From Novosphingobium sp. (GTDB lineage Bacteria > Pseudomonadota > Alphaproteobacteria > Sphingomonadales > Sphingomonadaceae): DNA of 64,000 nucleotides. Location: positions 372,001 through 436,000 of the forward strand of contig JACKKX010000002.1 of the NCBI GenBank assembly GCA_024236215.1, read 5' to 3'. The notes under the pieces were generated by a model that was not told the DNA's origin, did no database searches, and saw only the letters and a program-made list of their open reading frames with translations. Position numbers and translations under genes: made by a program. The stretch's first letter is position 1. Each line of letters opens with the position of its first letter. Below are positions 27,983 through 37,324 of the stretch, piece after piece.

Positions 27983-28909
27983 CTAGCGGCTTCTTGCGTT
28001 GGTGAAACCTTCGCTGGCGCCTACCGAATTGGCTTCGTCGGCGATCCAGCGAAAGTCGTGGCCGGGCACCACGATCAGGCGCGGGCTCTCCTGTTTGAGC
28101 GCCTTGATGGTGAGCAGCCAGGAATAGACCTCGGCACGGTCTTCGGGCGCGATCCAATCGCCGACCAGGCGCGAGCGGGCGCGGGTTTCGATCCAGCTTT
28201 GCGCGAAGGTCGCGATGTCGCCGGCGAACAGGTATTCGCGGCCATCGGCCAGCCGCGCGTAGACCATCTGCGATCCGGGGGTGTGGCTGGGCGCGGGGAT
28301 CACCACCACGCCAGGTGCCAGCGCGGCCGGTGTCGCCGTGCCGAGCATAGGATCGGGACGAGGGTCCGGACCGCTCCAGCGCAATCGGGTCGCGAGCGGG
28401 GCAGAGGGAAGCTGCGCGGGATTGAGCCGTGCGGCCTGCTGCAAGGCCGCTCCGCCGTGGGCGGCGAGAGCGCCGAGATGATCGGGGTGCTCGTGGGTGA
28501 CGAGGATTGTCCCGGCCCCGTCCATAGCCTGCTCGACCCGCGCCTGGTTGGCGGGTGAAAAATGGGTCATCCCCATGCTCTTGGCATCGCTGGCGGTCAG
28601 CCCGCTGTCGATCAGGATCGGCTTGCCCCCCGGTACCGGAAGCCGCCAGGCCATCACCGCCACCAGCTTGCGTTTGAACCCCGATCCGGCCACGAACAAG
28701 TCACCCGGTAGGCTGCGCGAGGCGACAACCTCGTACTCGACACCGCTGGGAGCCTGACCGGGAAGCGAGGCGGCGAGCGAACGCAACGCGGCGATGTGGA
28801 GCGGCTTGGCCCGGGCATCGCCGTGGCCGTTTTCAAGCAGCAACCAGTAATAGGGCGCGCCGAACAGCAGCAGGAACAGCGCAAGCAGGATGTTGAGCCG
28901 CCGGGTCAT
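27983..28909 (-). CDS. MBL-fold metallo-hydrolase
   Basis: 308-residue metallo-beta-lactamase-fold protein. The N-terminus MTRRLNILLALFLLLFG is a signal anchor or signal peptide. The metal site motif is THEHPDHLG (about 150), followed by PSHTPGSQMVY (His), AGDIA (Asp) and a last histidine in VPGHDF. This gives a complete set of ligands for a binuclear zinc site. Similarity to lactonase-type members is possible; the substrate is unknown. The start at 28909 avoids an upstream extension without homology-like character. Confidence 0.8.
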   Translation of the reverse strand: MTRRLNILLALFLLLFGAPYYWLLLENGHGDARAKPLHIAALRSLAASLPGQAPSGVEYEVVASRSLPGDLFVAGSGFKRKLVAVMAWRLPVPGGKPILIDSGLTASDAKSMGMTHFSPANQARVEQAMDGAGTILVTHEHPDHLGALAAHGGAALQQAARLNPAQLPSAPLATRLRWSGPDPRPDPMLGTATPAALAPGVVVIPAPSHTPGSQMVYARLADGREYLFAGDIATFAQSWIETRARSRLVGDWIAPEDRAEVYSWLLTIKALKQESPRLIVVPGHDFRWIADEANSVGASEGFTNARSR

Positions 28910-29058
28910 GGCGCATCCTCGCGCGCTTGCGCACGGGTTCCGGGAGCGAATGGCACGAACGGGGCAGCAGCATCCATTCCGGTGGCAATCCTTCAAACCG
29001 TGCTTGGCATGGCCCCTGCCTTGTAGCTACGATTGACCGGAAAAGGGAAGGGACGGCA

Positions 29059-29640
29059 ATGCACCAATTCTATGCCATGGCTTTGGGGTATCTTCTCGGC
29101 TCGATTCCCTTCGGGCTGATCCTCACCAACCTGTTTGGGAATGGCAACCTGCGCCAGATCGGATCGGGCAATATCGGTGCCACCAATGTGCTGCGCACCG
29201 GCAACAAGGGTTTGGCGGCGGCAACCCTGCTGCTCGATGGGGCAAAAGGGTTCCTGGGCGTGTGGCTGGCGCAGCGCTGGCTGCCCGGCGCCGCGCCGCT
29301 GGCCGCGCTGGGCGCGGTTCTGGGCCATTGCTTTCCGGTGTGGCTGAGGTTTCGCGGCGGCAAGGGGGTGGCCACCGCCATGGGAGTATCGCTCGCGCTC
29401 GCCTGGCCGATAGGGCTGGTCTATGCCGGCACATGGCTGGCGATGCTGGTGCTGACGCGGATTTCCTCCCTCTCGGGGATGACTGCGGCGCTGGCCTGTC
29501 CCTTGACGGCCTACCTGCTTGGGCGGATCGATCTGGTTCCGGTGCTGGGTGCGATCGCGCTGCTGGTGCTGTTCCTGCACCGCGCCAACATCGGTCGGCT
29601 GCGCAGCGGCACCGAACCCAGGGTGGGTAGCAAGGCCTGA
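29059..29640 (+). CDS. plsY: acyl-phosphate glycerol-3-phosphate acyltransferase
   Basis: Inner-membrane enzyme that transfers an acyl group from acyl-phosphate to glycerol-3-phosphate, the first step of phospholipid synthesis. 193 residues with about five helices and the conserved loops LLGSIPFGLI, GSGNIGATNVLRT, the glycine loop RFRGGKGVATAMG, and HRANIGRLRSGTEP. The start follows an AAGGGAAGGGA ribosome-binding site. It overlaps dprA by one base. Confidence 0.95.
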   Translation: MHQFYAMALGYLLGSIPFGLILTNLFGNGNLRQIGSGNIGATNVLRTGNKGLAAATLLLDGAKGFLGVWLAQRWLPGAAPLAALGAVLGHCFPVWLRFRGGKGVATAMGVSLALAWPIGLVYAGTWLAMLVLTRISSLSGMTAALACPLTAYLLGRIDLVPVLGAIALLVLFLHRANIGRLRSGTEPRVGSKA

Positions 29641-30734
29641 TGGCTGATCTTTCGCAGGAGGAAGCCTTTGCGCGCATCCGTCTGCTGCGCTCGCCCAATA
29701 TCGGTCCGGTCAGCTACCATCAACTGCTGCGGAGGTTCGGCAATGCGATAGCGGCGCTGGCGGGCTTGCCCGATCTTGCCGTGCGGGGCGGGGCGCCCTA
29801 TCACCCGGCACCGCAGGAGCGCATCGCGGGCGAGATTGCGGCGCTGTGCAAGGCTGGCGGGCATTATCTGTTTCACGATTCCCCCGCCTATCCCCCGCTG
29901 CTGGCCGAACTCGCCGATGCGCCACCGATCCTCACCGCGCGGGGCGATACCGCGCTGGCGGCGCGGCCCTGCGTGGCGGTTGTCGGTGCGCGCAATGCCT
30001 CGGCGGCGGCGGTCAAGCTGACCCGCCAGCTCTGTGCCGACCTGTCCGATGCGGGTTTCGTGGTGGTTTCGGGCCTGGCGCGGGGGATCGATGGCGCGGC
30101 GCACCGCGCGGCGCTGGATGGCGGCACGATCGGAGTCATCGCCAGCGGGATCGATATTGCCTACCCGCCCGAGCACCGGGAATTGCAGGAAGAGGTCGCG
30201 GGGCGTGGCTTGCTGCTGGCCGAACAGCCCCCCGGAACCGAGCCGCTGGCGCGCCATTTCCCTTCACGCAACCGGATCATCGCCGGGATCGCCGCGGGGA
30301 CGCTGGTGGTTGAGGCGGCGCCCAAGTCCGGCTCGCTGATCACCGCGCGGCTCGCGACCGAGGCTGGGCGCGAGGTGATGGCGGTTCCCGGTTCGCCGCT
30401 CGATCCGCGTGCGCAAGGTTGCAATCTGCTGATCCGCGAAGGCGCGGTGCTGGTCCAGTCCGCCGCCGACGCGGTAGAGCTGCTGACGGGATTTACCGGC
30501 GCGCCCCGTTCGCGGCTGCGCGAGGCCGCCGCCCTGTTCGATGCTTTGCCCGAGGATCTGGAACAGCAACCGGCCGATATCGCCGCCATGCTCACGCTCG
30601 CGCCGGTCGCGGTCGATGAACTGATCCGCCAGAGCGGGGAGAGCGCCCAGACCGTGCAATTGGCCTTGCTAGAGCTGGAGCTGGCGGGCAAACTTGCTCG
30701 GCATGCCGGGGGCCGTGTCAGCCTGGCAAGCTGA
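29640..30734 (+). CDS. dprA: DNA-processing protein DprA
   Basis: Loads RecA on single-stranded DNA during natural transformation. 364 residues. An N-terminal SAM-like helical domain comes first. The Rossmann-like core then has VVGARNAS, VSGLARGIDGAAH, HFPSRNRIIAG, KSGSLITARLA and VPGSPLD. A C-terminal winged helix is at about 300-360. The start overlaps the plsY stop (TGATG). The next gene starts in the same arrangement. Confidence 0.94.
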   Translation: MADLSQEEAFARIRLLRSPNIGPVSYHQLLRRFGNAIAALAGLPDLAVRGGAPYHPAPQERIAGEIAALCKAGGHYLFHDSPAYPPLLAELADAPPILTARGDTALAARPCVAVVGARNASAAAVKLTRQLCADLSDAGFVVVSGLARGIDGAAHRAALDGGTIGVIASGIDIAYPPEHRELQEEVAGRGLLLAEQPPGTEPLARHFPSRNRIIAGIAAGTLVVEAAPKSGSLITARLATEAGREVMAVPGSPLDPRAQGCNLLIREGAVLVQSAADAVELLTGFTGAPRSRLREAAALFDALPEDLEQQPADIAAMLTLAPVAVDELIRQSGESAQTVQLALLELELAGKLARHAGGRVSLAS

Positions 30735-30745
30735 TGGAGGTTTGC

Positions 30746-31099
30746 ATGGGTTCATTTCCGAAGCGCATGTTCCGCTGGGCGGCGATCTACGGCGTGATCG
30801 TGCTCACCCCGCTCTATCTGCTTCCCTTACCGCACGAGAAGGCGGAGACTTATCTCGGCTTCATCGGTCTGGCACTGGCATTCCAGGGCGTGTTCTGGGT
30901 GATCGGGGGCGATCCGGTGCGCTATCGGGCGCTGATGCCCTGGGCCATCGCCGAAAAGTTCGTTTTCGGCCTGCCCGCGATTGCCTTGTTCCTGATCGGG
31001 GTCACGCCGCGCGAGATCGGCCTGTTTGCCGCGATCGACATCATGCTGGGGATCGGTTTCATGATCGCCTGGCAGCGCACGCCAGAAGCCGCTTCCTAA
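30746..31099 (+). CDS. small membrane protein, unknown
   Basis: 117 residues with four hydrophobic segments (around 12-30, 43-60, 72-90 and 95-110), for example YGVIVLTPLYLLPLP and GFIGLALAFQGVFWVIGG. I do not recognise the family. The ATG at 30746 sits six bases after a GGAGG ribosome-binding site, so it is preferred over the ATG at 30734 that touches the dprA stop. The stop overlaps that of the convergent gene. Confidence 0.7.
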   Translation: MGSFPKRMFRWAAIYGVIVLTPLYLLPLPHEKAETYLGFIGLALAFQGVFWVIGGDPVRYRALMPWAIAEKFVFGLPAIALFLIGVTPREIGLFAAIDIMLGIGFMIAWQRTPEAAS

Positions 31100-31638
31100 C
31101 AGGCGAAGCCCTTCTTGGTCCGCGTGCACCAGCTGGTGGCGCGGAAATAGGTCTGCGCGAATTCAAGATCGGCCACGGTCGGCAGACGCCGCCAGGCAAT
31201 CTGGCGCACGTGCATGTCGCGCGGGCCCGCCACTACCAGCATCATGTTGGTCTCGGGGAGCCCGGTCGCCGGGTTTTTCGGACAATCGACCCGCAGCGTT
31301 ACCGCCGGGCGGCGACTGACCTGGCCCTGGTTCATGATAATCCCCTTGCCCGCAGGGCAGAAAGAAGGGATCGCCCCGAAAATGTTAGCGGCATAGGCCT
31401 GGGGCGTGAGCCGCTGGGCCACACCGGTAAAGCGCTGATCGGTGAGCATGCTGCTCCAGCGTTCGACCGTCTCGCCATTGGGCACCCGCTCAGTAATCTC
31501 GCCGCGCTCGTTGGCTTGCTGAAAGCCGACCGTGAACGAAGGCACGGCATATTGCGAAAGGCGGCCGTCGCTGTTCGCCGTCGGTGAAACGACCTTGGCT
31601 GCCCCCAGCACGATCAACGCTGCAAATGCCGACTTCAT
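31096..31638 (-). CDS. exported protein of unknown function
   Basis: 180 residues starting MKSAFAALIVLGAAKVV, a short signal peptide. The mature part contains four cysteines (IPSFC, LRVDC, ATSWC and a C-terminal GFAC) that could form two disulfides in the periplasm. No family was recognised. An in-frame start at 31692 lacks the signal sequence context. Confidence 0.65.
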   Translation of the reverse strand: MKSAFAALIVLGAAKVVSPTANSDGRLSQYAVPSFTVGFQQANERGEITERVPNGETVERWSSMLTDQRFTGVAQRLTPQAYAANIFGAIPSFCPAGKGIIMNQGQVSRRPAVTLRVDCPKNPATGLPETNMMLVVAGPRDMHVRQIAWRRLPTVADLEFAQTYFRATSWCTRTKKGFAC

Positions 31639-31736
31639 TGTGTTTCCCTGTCTAATTGAGGGGCCTTGACCGGCAGATGAACAGTCCCCCACCCTCGCGC
31701 GTGTACATACGCGTATAGGGACCAGTCACCAAGACC

Positions 31737-34256
31737 ATGCAGCTCGTCATCGTCGAATCGCCCGCCAAGGCCAAGACCATCGAGAAATATCTCGGCAAGG
31801 ATTTCAAGGTTCTCGCCAGCTACGGCCATGTCCGCGATCTGCCGCCCAAGGACGGTTCGGTCCGCCCGGATGAGGGCTTTGCGATGGATTGGGAGCTCTA
31901 TGGCGACAAGCAGGCGCGGGTGAAGGCGATCGCCGATGCCGCCAAGGGCGCGGACCGGCTGATCCTCGCCACCGACCCCGACCGCGAGGGAGAGGCGATT
32001 TCGTGGCACGTGCGCGAACTGCTGGCCAAGCGCCGTGCCCTGCCCAAGGATGTGCAGCGCGTCACTTTCAACGCCATTACCAGGGATGCGGTGACCACCG
32101 CGATGGCCCATCCGCGCGAACTCGATCAGGATCTGATCGACGCCTATCTGGCCCGCCGCGCGCTCGATTACCTGTTCGGTTTCACGCTTTCGCCGGTGCT
32201 GTGGCGCAAACTGCCCGGGGCCAAGAGCGCGGGGCGGGTGCAGTCGGTGGCGCTGCGCCTGATCTGCCAACGCGAACACGAGATCGAGCTGTTCCGCCCG
32301 CAGGAATACTGGTCGGTCAGCGCCCGGTTGGAGCAGGGCGGTACGCCGTTCGTCGCCCGGCTGGTGAAATTCGAGGGCGAAAAGCTAGAAAAGCTCAGCC
32401 TGGGTGACAAGGGCAGCGCCGATCGAGCCAAGGCTGCGGTCGAGGCGGGGGCATTCCGGGTCGAAGAGGTCGATGTGCGCCCCACCCGGCGCAATCCCTG
32501 GCCGCCTTTCACCACTTCGACCCTGCAGATGGAGGCCGCGCGCAAACTGGGCTTTTCCGCCAGCCACACCATGCGCGTGGCGCAGACGCTCTACGAGGCC
32601 GGCGCGATCACCTACATGCGCACCGACGGCGTCCAGATGGACCCCAGCGCGATCTCGGCCGCGCGCGTGGCGATTTCCGAACGCTACAAGAGCGGACACT
32701 ACCTGCCAGAAAAGCCGCGCCACTACGAAACCAAGGCCAAGAATGCCCAGGAAGCTCACGAGGCGATCCGCCCGACCGATTTCGGCAAGGACCACTTCGG
32801 CAGCGGCGACGAGGCGCGGCTTTACGAGCTGATCTGGAAGCGCGCGATTTCCAGCCAGATGGCCTCCGCCAGCATCGAGCGGACCAGCGTGACCCTGCGC
32901 GACGGGACCGGCAAGAACGAGCTGCGCGCCACAGGGCAGGTGGTGAAATTCCCCGGTTTCCTGGCGGTTTACGACGAAACGCTCGACCAGAAGCCGGGTG
33001 ATGACGAGGATGACAGCGGGCTGCTTCCGCCGCTCGCCAAGGGTGATATGCCGGCCAAGCAGGGGGTCGATGCCAGCCAGCACTTCACCCAGCCGCCGCC
33101 GCGCTACAGCGAAGCCACGCTGGTCAAGCGGCTGGAGGAACTGGGGATCGGCCGCCCATCGACCTATGCCGCGACGATCCAGGTGCTCAAGGACCGCAAC
33201 TACGTCCGCACCGAGAAGAACCGTTTCTTCGCGGAAGAAAGCGGGCGGCTGCTGACCGCGTTCCTCGAACGCTTTTTTCCGCGCTATGTCGCCTACGATT
33301 TCACCGCCGAGATGGAGGATGAGCTTGACGATGTGTCGGGCGGGCGGATGGAGTGGAAGGCCCTGCTCGAAGCCTTCTGGAAGGACTTCAAGCCCAAGAG
33401 CGACGAGGTGATGGAGCGCAAGCCCTCGGAAGTGACCGAGGCGCTCGACGAATTTCTCTCCGATTTCCTGTTTCCTCCTGCAGAGGATGGATCGGACCCG
33501 CGCAAATGCCCGCAGTGCGGCGATGGGCGACTTAGTTTGCGTGGGGGGCGGTTCGGGGCCTTTGTCGCCTGCTCGAACTACCCCGAGTGCAAATTCACCC
33601 GCAAGTTCGCCCAGCCCGGCGGGGCGGCAGCGGGCGAGGGTGCGGAACTGGGCAAGCACCCCGAAACCGGAGAGCCGATTTCGCGCAAGGTCGGCCGCTT
33701 CGGCCCCTATATCGAGATGGGCAGCGGCAAGGAGGCCAAGCGCGCCAACATCCCCAAGGACATCGGCGAGCTCGATCTCGATTGGGCGGTCAAGCTGCTA
33801 GGCCTGCCGCGCCGGATCGGACCTCACCCCGAAACGGGCGAGGAAATCACTGCATCCATAGGGCGTTACGGACCTTACCTCGCGCATGGTGGAAAGTACG
33901 CCAAGCTGCGCGGCACCGCCGAGGTGTTCGAGATCGGCATGAACGCCGCGGTGGTCCGCCTGGCTGAGGCGGCCAATGGCGGGGGCAGGGGCGCGCGTAC
34001 CCCGGCCGAACCGCTCAAGACCTTTGGGCCGCACCCCGAAAGCGGCGGTGAGATGAAACTGATGGCCGGGCGCTATGGCCCCTACGTCACCGACGGCACC
34101 ACCAACGCCACCCTTCCGCGTGACAGGAAGCCAGAGGATCTGACTGCGGAAGAGGCGATCGTGCTGATTACCGAAAAAGCCGCCAAGGGACCGGCGAAGA
34201 AGGGCGGGCGCAAGAAGGCTCCGGCGAAGAAGAAGGCCCCGGCAAAGAAGAAATGA
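31737..34256 (+). CDS. topA: DNA topoisomerase I
   Basis: Type IA topoisomerase that relaxes negative supercoils, 839 residues. The Toprim domain begins MQLVIVESPAKAKTIEKYLG with the acidic DPDREGEAISWHV. The catalytic tyrosine is in AITYMRTDGV (Tyr293 by count). One C4 zinc-finger is clear near 590 (CPQCG then CSNYPEC), followed by repeats of the form GRFGPYIEMG and GRYGPYLAHG. The tail ends in lysine-alanine repeats (KKAPAKKKAPAKKK) that bind DNA. Full-length for alphaproteobacteria. Confidence 0.97.
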   Translation: MQLVIVESPAKAKTIEKYLGKDFKVLASYGHVRDLPPKDGSVRPDEGFAMDWELYGDKQARVKAIADAAKGADRLILATDPDREGEAISWHVRELLAKRRALPKDVQRVTFNAITRDAVTTAMAHPRELDQDLIDAYLARRALDYLFGFTLSPVLWRKLPGAKSAGRVQSVALRLICQREHEIELFRPQEYWSVSARLEQGGTPFVARLVKFEGEKLEKLSLGDKGSADRAKAAVEAGAFRVEEVDVRPTRRNPWPPFTTSTLQMEAARKLGFSASHTMRVAQTLYEAGAITYMRTDGVQMDPSAISAARVAISERYKSGHYLPEKPRHYETKAKNAQEAHEAIRPTDFGKDHFGSGDEARLYELIWKRAISSQMASASIERTSVTLRDGTGKNELRATGQVVKFPGFLAVYDETLDQKPGDDEDDSGLLPPLAKGDMPAKQGVDASQHFTQPPPRYSEATLVKRLEELGIGRPSTYAATIQVLKDRNYVRTEKNRFFAEESGRLLTAFLERFFPRYVAYDFTAEMEDELDDVSGGRMEWKALLEAFWKDFKPKSDEVMERKPSEVTEALDEFLSDFLFPPAEDGSDPRKCPQCGDGRLSLRGGRFGAFVACSNYPECKFTRKFAQPGGAAAGEGAELGKHPETGEPISRKVGRFGPYIEMGSGKEAKRANIPKDIGELDLDWAVKLLGLPRRIGPHPETGEEITASIGRYGPYLAHGGKYAKLRGTAEVFEIGMNAAVVRLAEAANGGGRGARTPAEPLKTFGPHPESGGEMKLMAGRYGPYVTDGTTNATLPRDRKPEDLTAEEAIVLITEKAAKGPAKKGGRKKAPAKKKAPAKKK

Positions 34257-34271
34257 CGCGGGGGATCGGGG

Positions 34272-35165
34272 TTATCTGACCCATTCCAGCCCCAGTTCCT
34301 CGTAGATTTCCTTGTCGTCGCCCCAGCGCTCGTCAACCTTTACGTGCAGGAACAGGTGGACCTTCACCCCCAGCAGGGTTGAAAGCTCCTTGCGAGCAGC
34401 TTCGCCTATCGCCTTGAGTTTGCTGCCACCCTTGCCCAGGACGATTCCTTTCTGGCTGTCCTTGGCAATCACGATCTGCTGGTGGATTTCAACCGAACCG
34501 TCCCCCCGCACGGTGTAGCTTTCGGGGCGCACTGTGCTGTCATAGGGCAGCTCGTCGTGGAGCTGTCGGTAGAGCTGCTCGCGGGTGATTTCGCAAGCCA
34601 GCAGGCGTTCGCTGGCGTCCGAAACCTGGTCCTCGGGATAGTGCCAGGGGCCTTCGGGCATCAGCGCCGCCAGCCGGGTCTTGAGTTCGCCAACACCGTC
34701 GCCGGTCAGCGCCGAGACGAAGAAAACCTCGTCAAACTGGCCCTCTCCGGCGAGTTCCTGGGCACTTGCCAGCATCGGTTCCTTGGCGGTTTCATCGACC
34801 TTGTTGAGCACCAGGATCTTGCGTTCCGAACGGCCCTCAAGGCTCTTGAGAATGGACTCAAGGTAACCGAGCTTCTTCTTGCGGCCATCGACCACCAGCA
34901 GGATCGCGTCGGCCTCGGCCGCGCCTTCCCACACCGCGTTGACCATCGCCCGATCGAGCCGCCGCTTGGGCTCGAACAGCCCAGGGGTGTCGGCAAGGAT
35001 GATCTGCGTCTCTCCTTCCAGCGCGATCCCGAGCAGCCGCGCGCGGGTGGTCTGGGCCTTGGCCGAAACGATCGCAACCTTCTGCCCGACCAGCGCGTTG
35101 ACCAGGGTCGATTTGCCCGCATTCGGCGCGCCGATGACTGCGACAAGTCCGCAATGCTGGGTCAT
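34272..35165 (-). CDS. era: GTPase Era
   Basis: Essential GTPase for 16S rRNA maturation and 30S assembly, 297 residues. G1 is GAPNAGKSTLVNALVG, G3 is ADTPGLFEP, G4 is LNKVDE, and a C-terminal KH domain has the GKGGSKLKAIGEAAR segment. The ATG at 35165 overlaps the stop of the upstream gene by ATGA. It belongs to the minus-strand set lepB-rnc-unknown-era. Confidence 0.96.
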   Translation of the reverse strand: MTQHCGLVAVIGAPNAGKSTLVNALVGQKVAIVSAKAQTTRARLLGIALEGETQIILADTPGLFEPKRRLDRAMVNAVWEGAAEADAILLVVDGRKKKLGYLESILKSLEGRSERKILVLNKVDETAKEPMLASAQELAGEGQFDEVFFVSALTGDGVGELKTRLAALMPEGPWHYPEDQVSDASERLLACEITREQLYRQLHDELPYDSTVRPESYTVRGDGSVEIHQQIVIAKDSQKGIVLGKGGSKLKAIGEAARKELSTLLGVKVHLFLHVKVDERWGDDKEIYEELGLEWVR

Positions 35166-35647
35166 CCTGGGTAACACCTTCCAGCGACGACATCGCCGCT
35201 GCCATTGACGAGCAGGCTGAGATAGGGCCTGCCGCTGTCATCGAAATTGAGCAAGCCTTCGACGAAGGCCGGATAGCGCCTGGTGTCCCCGGTGGACCGG
35301 GTTACCCCGAGATAGGTCATCCGGATCACCTCGCGGCCCTTTGGGTCCCGCTCCAAACTCACTCTTGGCTTGTACTCTACAACGGCTTTTGCCCCGTAGG
35401 TCCATTGTTCGGAGACGATCCCGACCACCACCTTGCCCGAACTTACCGGGCTGACCACCACTCTAAACATCGCGTCAAACCCAGTCCGGTAGTAGAGCCG
35501 GTAGTTCGCGTCATTGCGCATATTGGACGAGGCGGCGCAGGACCAGGTCGATCCGCTCAACTGCTGCGCCGATGCGGCTGCGGGCAGCCCCGCAAGAATT
35601 GCGGCCACAGCAAAAACCTTTAGCGAGGAACGGGTGAGATTCATCAT
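35162..35647 (-). CDS. exported protein of unknown function within lepB-rnc-era operon
   Basis: 161 residues with a clean signal peptide (LTRSSLKVFAVAAILAGLP, cleavage after ASA). The mature part has two cysteines, in TWSCAAS near the start and RCYPG at the end, which may pair. I know no family. Its ATG overlaps the rnc stop and its own TGA overlaps the era ATG, so it is embedded in the operon with tight coupling. Confidence 0.72.
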   Translation of the reverse strand: MMNLTRSSLKVFAVAAILAGLPAAASAQQLSGSTWSCAASSNMRNDANYRLYYRTGFDAMFRVVVSPVSSGKVVVGIVSEQWTYGAKAVVEYKPRVSLERDPKGREVIRMTYLGVTRSTGDTRRYPAFVEGLLNFDDSGRPYLSLLVNGSGDVVAGRCYPG

Positions 35648-36312
35648 CCAAATCGCTCCATGAACTGCGCGGCGGCGAGCGATTCGGCCTCGCGCATCGA
35701 TCCGGCGGTGGCCTCGGCCTCGCCCAGGCCCTTGATGCTGACCGCGACGGTAAAGCGCGCGGCGTGATCGGGGCCACTGCGCTCGACCAGGCGGTATTCG
35801 GGCATCTTGCGGCGGTTGCCGGCGGCCCATTCCTGCAAGGCGGACTTGGGATGCTTGGCCTGACCCGCCTTGCCCGCGACCAGATCTGCCCACAGGCGGC
35901 GGACCATGTCGGCGGTCGCCTCGAACCCGAGCGTGACGAAGCTTGCTCCGATCAGCGCCTCCATCACGTCGCCCAGGATATTGTCACTGTCCTGTCCGCC
36001 ATCCTCGCGCGCCTGCTTGCCCAGGTGGATATGTTCGCCAAGGCCGATGGTGCGGGCAACCTGGGCGCAGGTCGCGCCGCTGACCAGCGCGTTGAGCCGC
36101 TGCGAAAGCCGCCCCTCGTTGCCGCCCTCAAGTTTGTAGAGCCATTCCGCGATCACCATGCCCAGCACCCGGTCGCCCAGAAATTCCAGCCGCTGGTAAT
36201 CGCGCGCCGCCCCGGTGCTGCCGTGGGTCAGCGCCTCAAGCCAGAGCGCCTCGTCGACCGGCGGACGCCCGGCGAGGGTGGTCAGAAACGCGCGGGTTTG
36301 CCCTGCGAGCAC
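35644..36312 (-). CDS. rnc: ribonuclease III
   Basis: Double-strand RNA endonuclease for rRNA and mRNA processing. From the GTG at 36312 it has 222 residues, the usual length. The catalytic box is RLEFLGDRVLGM (about 45) and the second acidic site GDVMEALIGA (about 115). A double-stranded RNA binding domain lies at about 150-220. An in-frame ATG at 36396 would overlap lepB by about 77 bases with a low-complexity Gly/Pro tail, so the later GTG, eight bases after the lepB stop, is more likely. Confidence 0.92.
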   Translation of the reverse strand: MLAGQTRAFLTTLAGRPPVDEALWLEALTHGSTGAARDYQRLEFLGDRVLGMVIAEWLYKLEGGNEGRLSQRLNALVSGATCAQVARTIGLGEHIHLGKQAREDGGQDSDNILGDVMEALIGASFVTLGFEATADMVRRLWADLVAGKAGQAKHPKSALQEWAAGNRRKMPEYRLVERSGPDHAARFTVAVSIKGLGEAEATAGSMREAESLAAAQFMERFG

Positions 36313-36319
36313 CGGCGCC

Positions 36320-37162
36320 TCAAAACGTCCCGCCGATGCGGTTCCAGCGCGCGGCGGTGAACCAGGTCCAGGGCTTGAACCAGCTCGATCCGCCATCGGT
36401 GGAAAACATCATGATCCGCGCCCGGCCGACCAGATTGTCCATCGGAACCATGCCGATGCCCTGGCCGGGGACGGCCTCGAACCTGCTGTCCTCTGAGTTG
36501 TCGCGGTTGTCGCCCATCAGGAACAGATGGCCTTCGGGAACGATGAATTCGATCGTATCGTCCTGGGGGCGGGTGCCCAGATCGAGCACCTCGTAGCTGC
36601 GCCCGCCCGGCAGGGTCTCGCGATAGCGCGGATAGCGGCACACGTCGTTGTTGTCCGCATCCTTGGCCTCGAACTGGGGCGAGACGCAGCGGGTGTTGGC
36701 GCTGACCGGAAGCTCGAAATCGGCGATCTTGACCTTGGGCACGGGCGCGCCGTTGAGCCACAGCACGCCTTCCTTCATCTGCACGTGATCGCCCGGCAGG
36801 CCGATCACCCGCTTGATATAGTCGACATCGTTGAGCGGGGGCTGCTTGAAGATCACCACGTCGCCGCGCTCAGGGGTGGAGGCGAGCAGACGATGCTCGG
36901 GCAGCAGCGGCACGCTGAACGGCAGCGAATAGCGCGAAAAGCCATAGGACCATTTCGAGGCGAGCAGATAATCGCCGTTCATCAGCCGCGGCAGCATCGA
37001 TTCGCTCGGAATGTTGAACGGCGAGAAGAAGAAACTGCGGAAAACCACCACGATCACCGCCAGCTTGAGCAGGAAGACGGGAAAGCTGTCTTCCTGCTTT
37101 GCGGGCTTGGCAGGTTTGGCGGGATTGCCGGTTTCGAGCGGATTGGGGGGCGTTTCTGTCAT
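36320..37162 (-). CDS. lepB: signal peptidase I
   Basis: Inner-membrane serine protease that removes signal peptides after Sec/Tat export. 280 residues. A single hydrophobic helix at about 28-45 (FLLKLAVIVVVFRSFFF) is followed by the nucleophile in IPSESMLPRL (about 53) and the general-base lysine in DYIKRVIGLPGDHV (about 115), with the GDNRDNSEDSR block near 216. First gene of the lepB-rnc-unknown-era set. Confidence 0.95.
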   Translation of the reverse strand: MTETPPNPLETGNPAKPAKPAKQEDSFPVFLLKLAVIVVVFRSFFFSPFNIPSESMLPRLMNGDYLLASKWSYGFSRYSLPFSVPLLPEHRLLASTPERGDVVIFKQPPLNDVDYIKRVIGLPGDHVQMKEGVLWLNGAPVPKVKIADFELPVSANTRCVSPQFEAKDADNNDVCRYPRYRETLPGGRSYEVLDLGTRPQDDTIEFIVPEGHLFLMGDNRDNSEDSRFEAVPGQGIGMVPMDNLVGRARIMMFSTDGGSSWFKPWTWFTAARWNRIGGTF

Positions 37163-37324
37163 CGTGCAAGTCCATGTTGGCCCGAAGGGCGCGCGTCAAG
37201 TGCTGGAGCGGTGTTTTGGCAGACCGGCACCCGGCCAATCTCCCGCGCTGAATACGTTTTTACCAGCTTGGCCCGGCGCAAGACCACGGGCATAGCGCAC
37301 TCGATGAACCAGCGGAGCAAGACG

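Noticed and set aside
31707..31716. ATACGCGTAT palindrome before topA as an operator
   Set aside because: A single 10-base palindrome with no second copy or known regulator; chance occurrence cannot be excluded.
36527..37324. Long open frame joined to the front of pgi
   Set aside because: It lies antisense to lepB, is rich in Arg/Gln/His like other shadow frames, and pgi has a proper start and ribosome-binding site at 37325.
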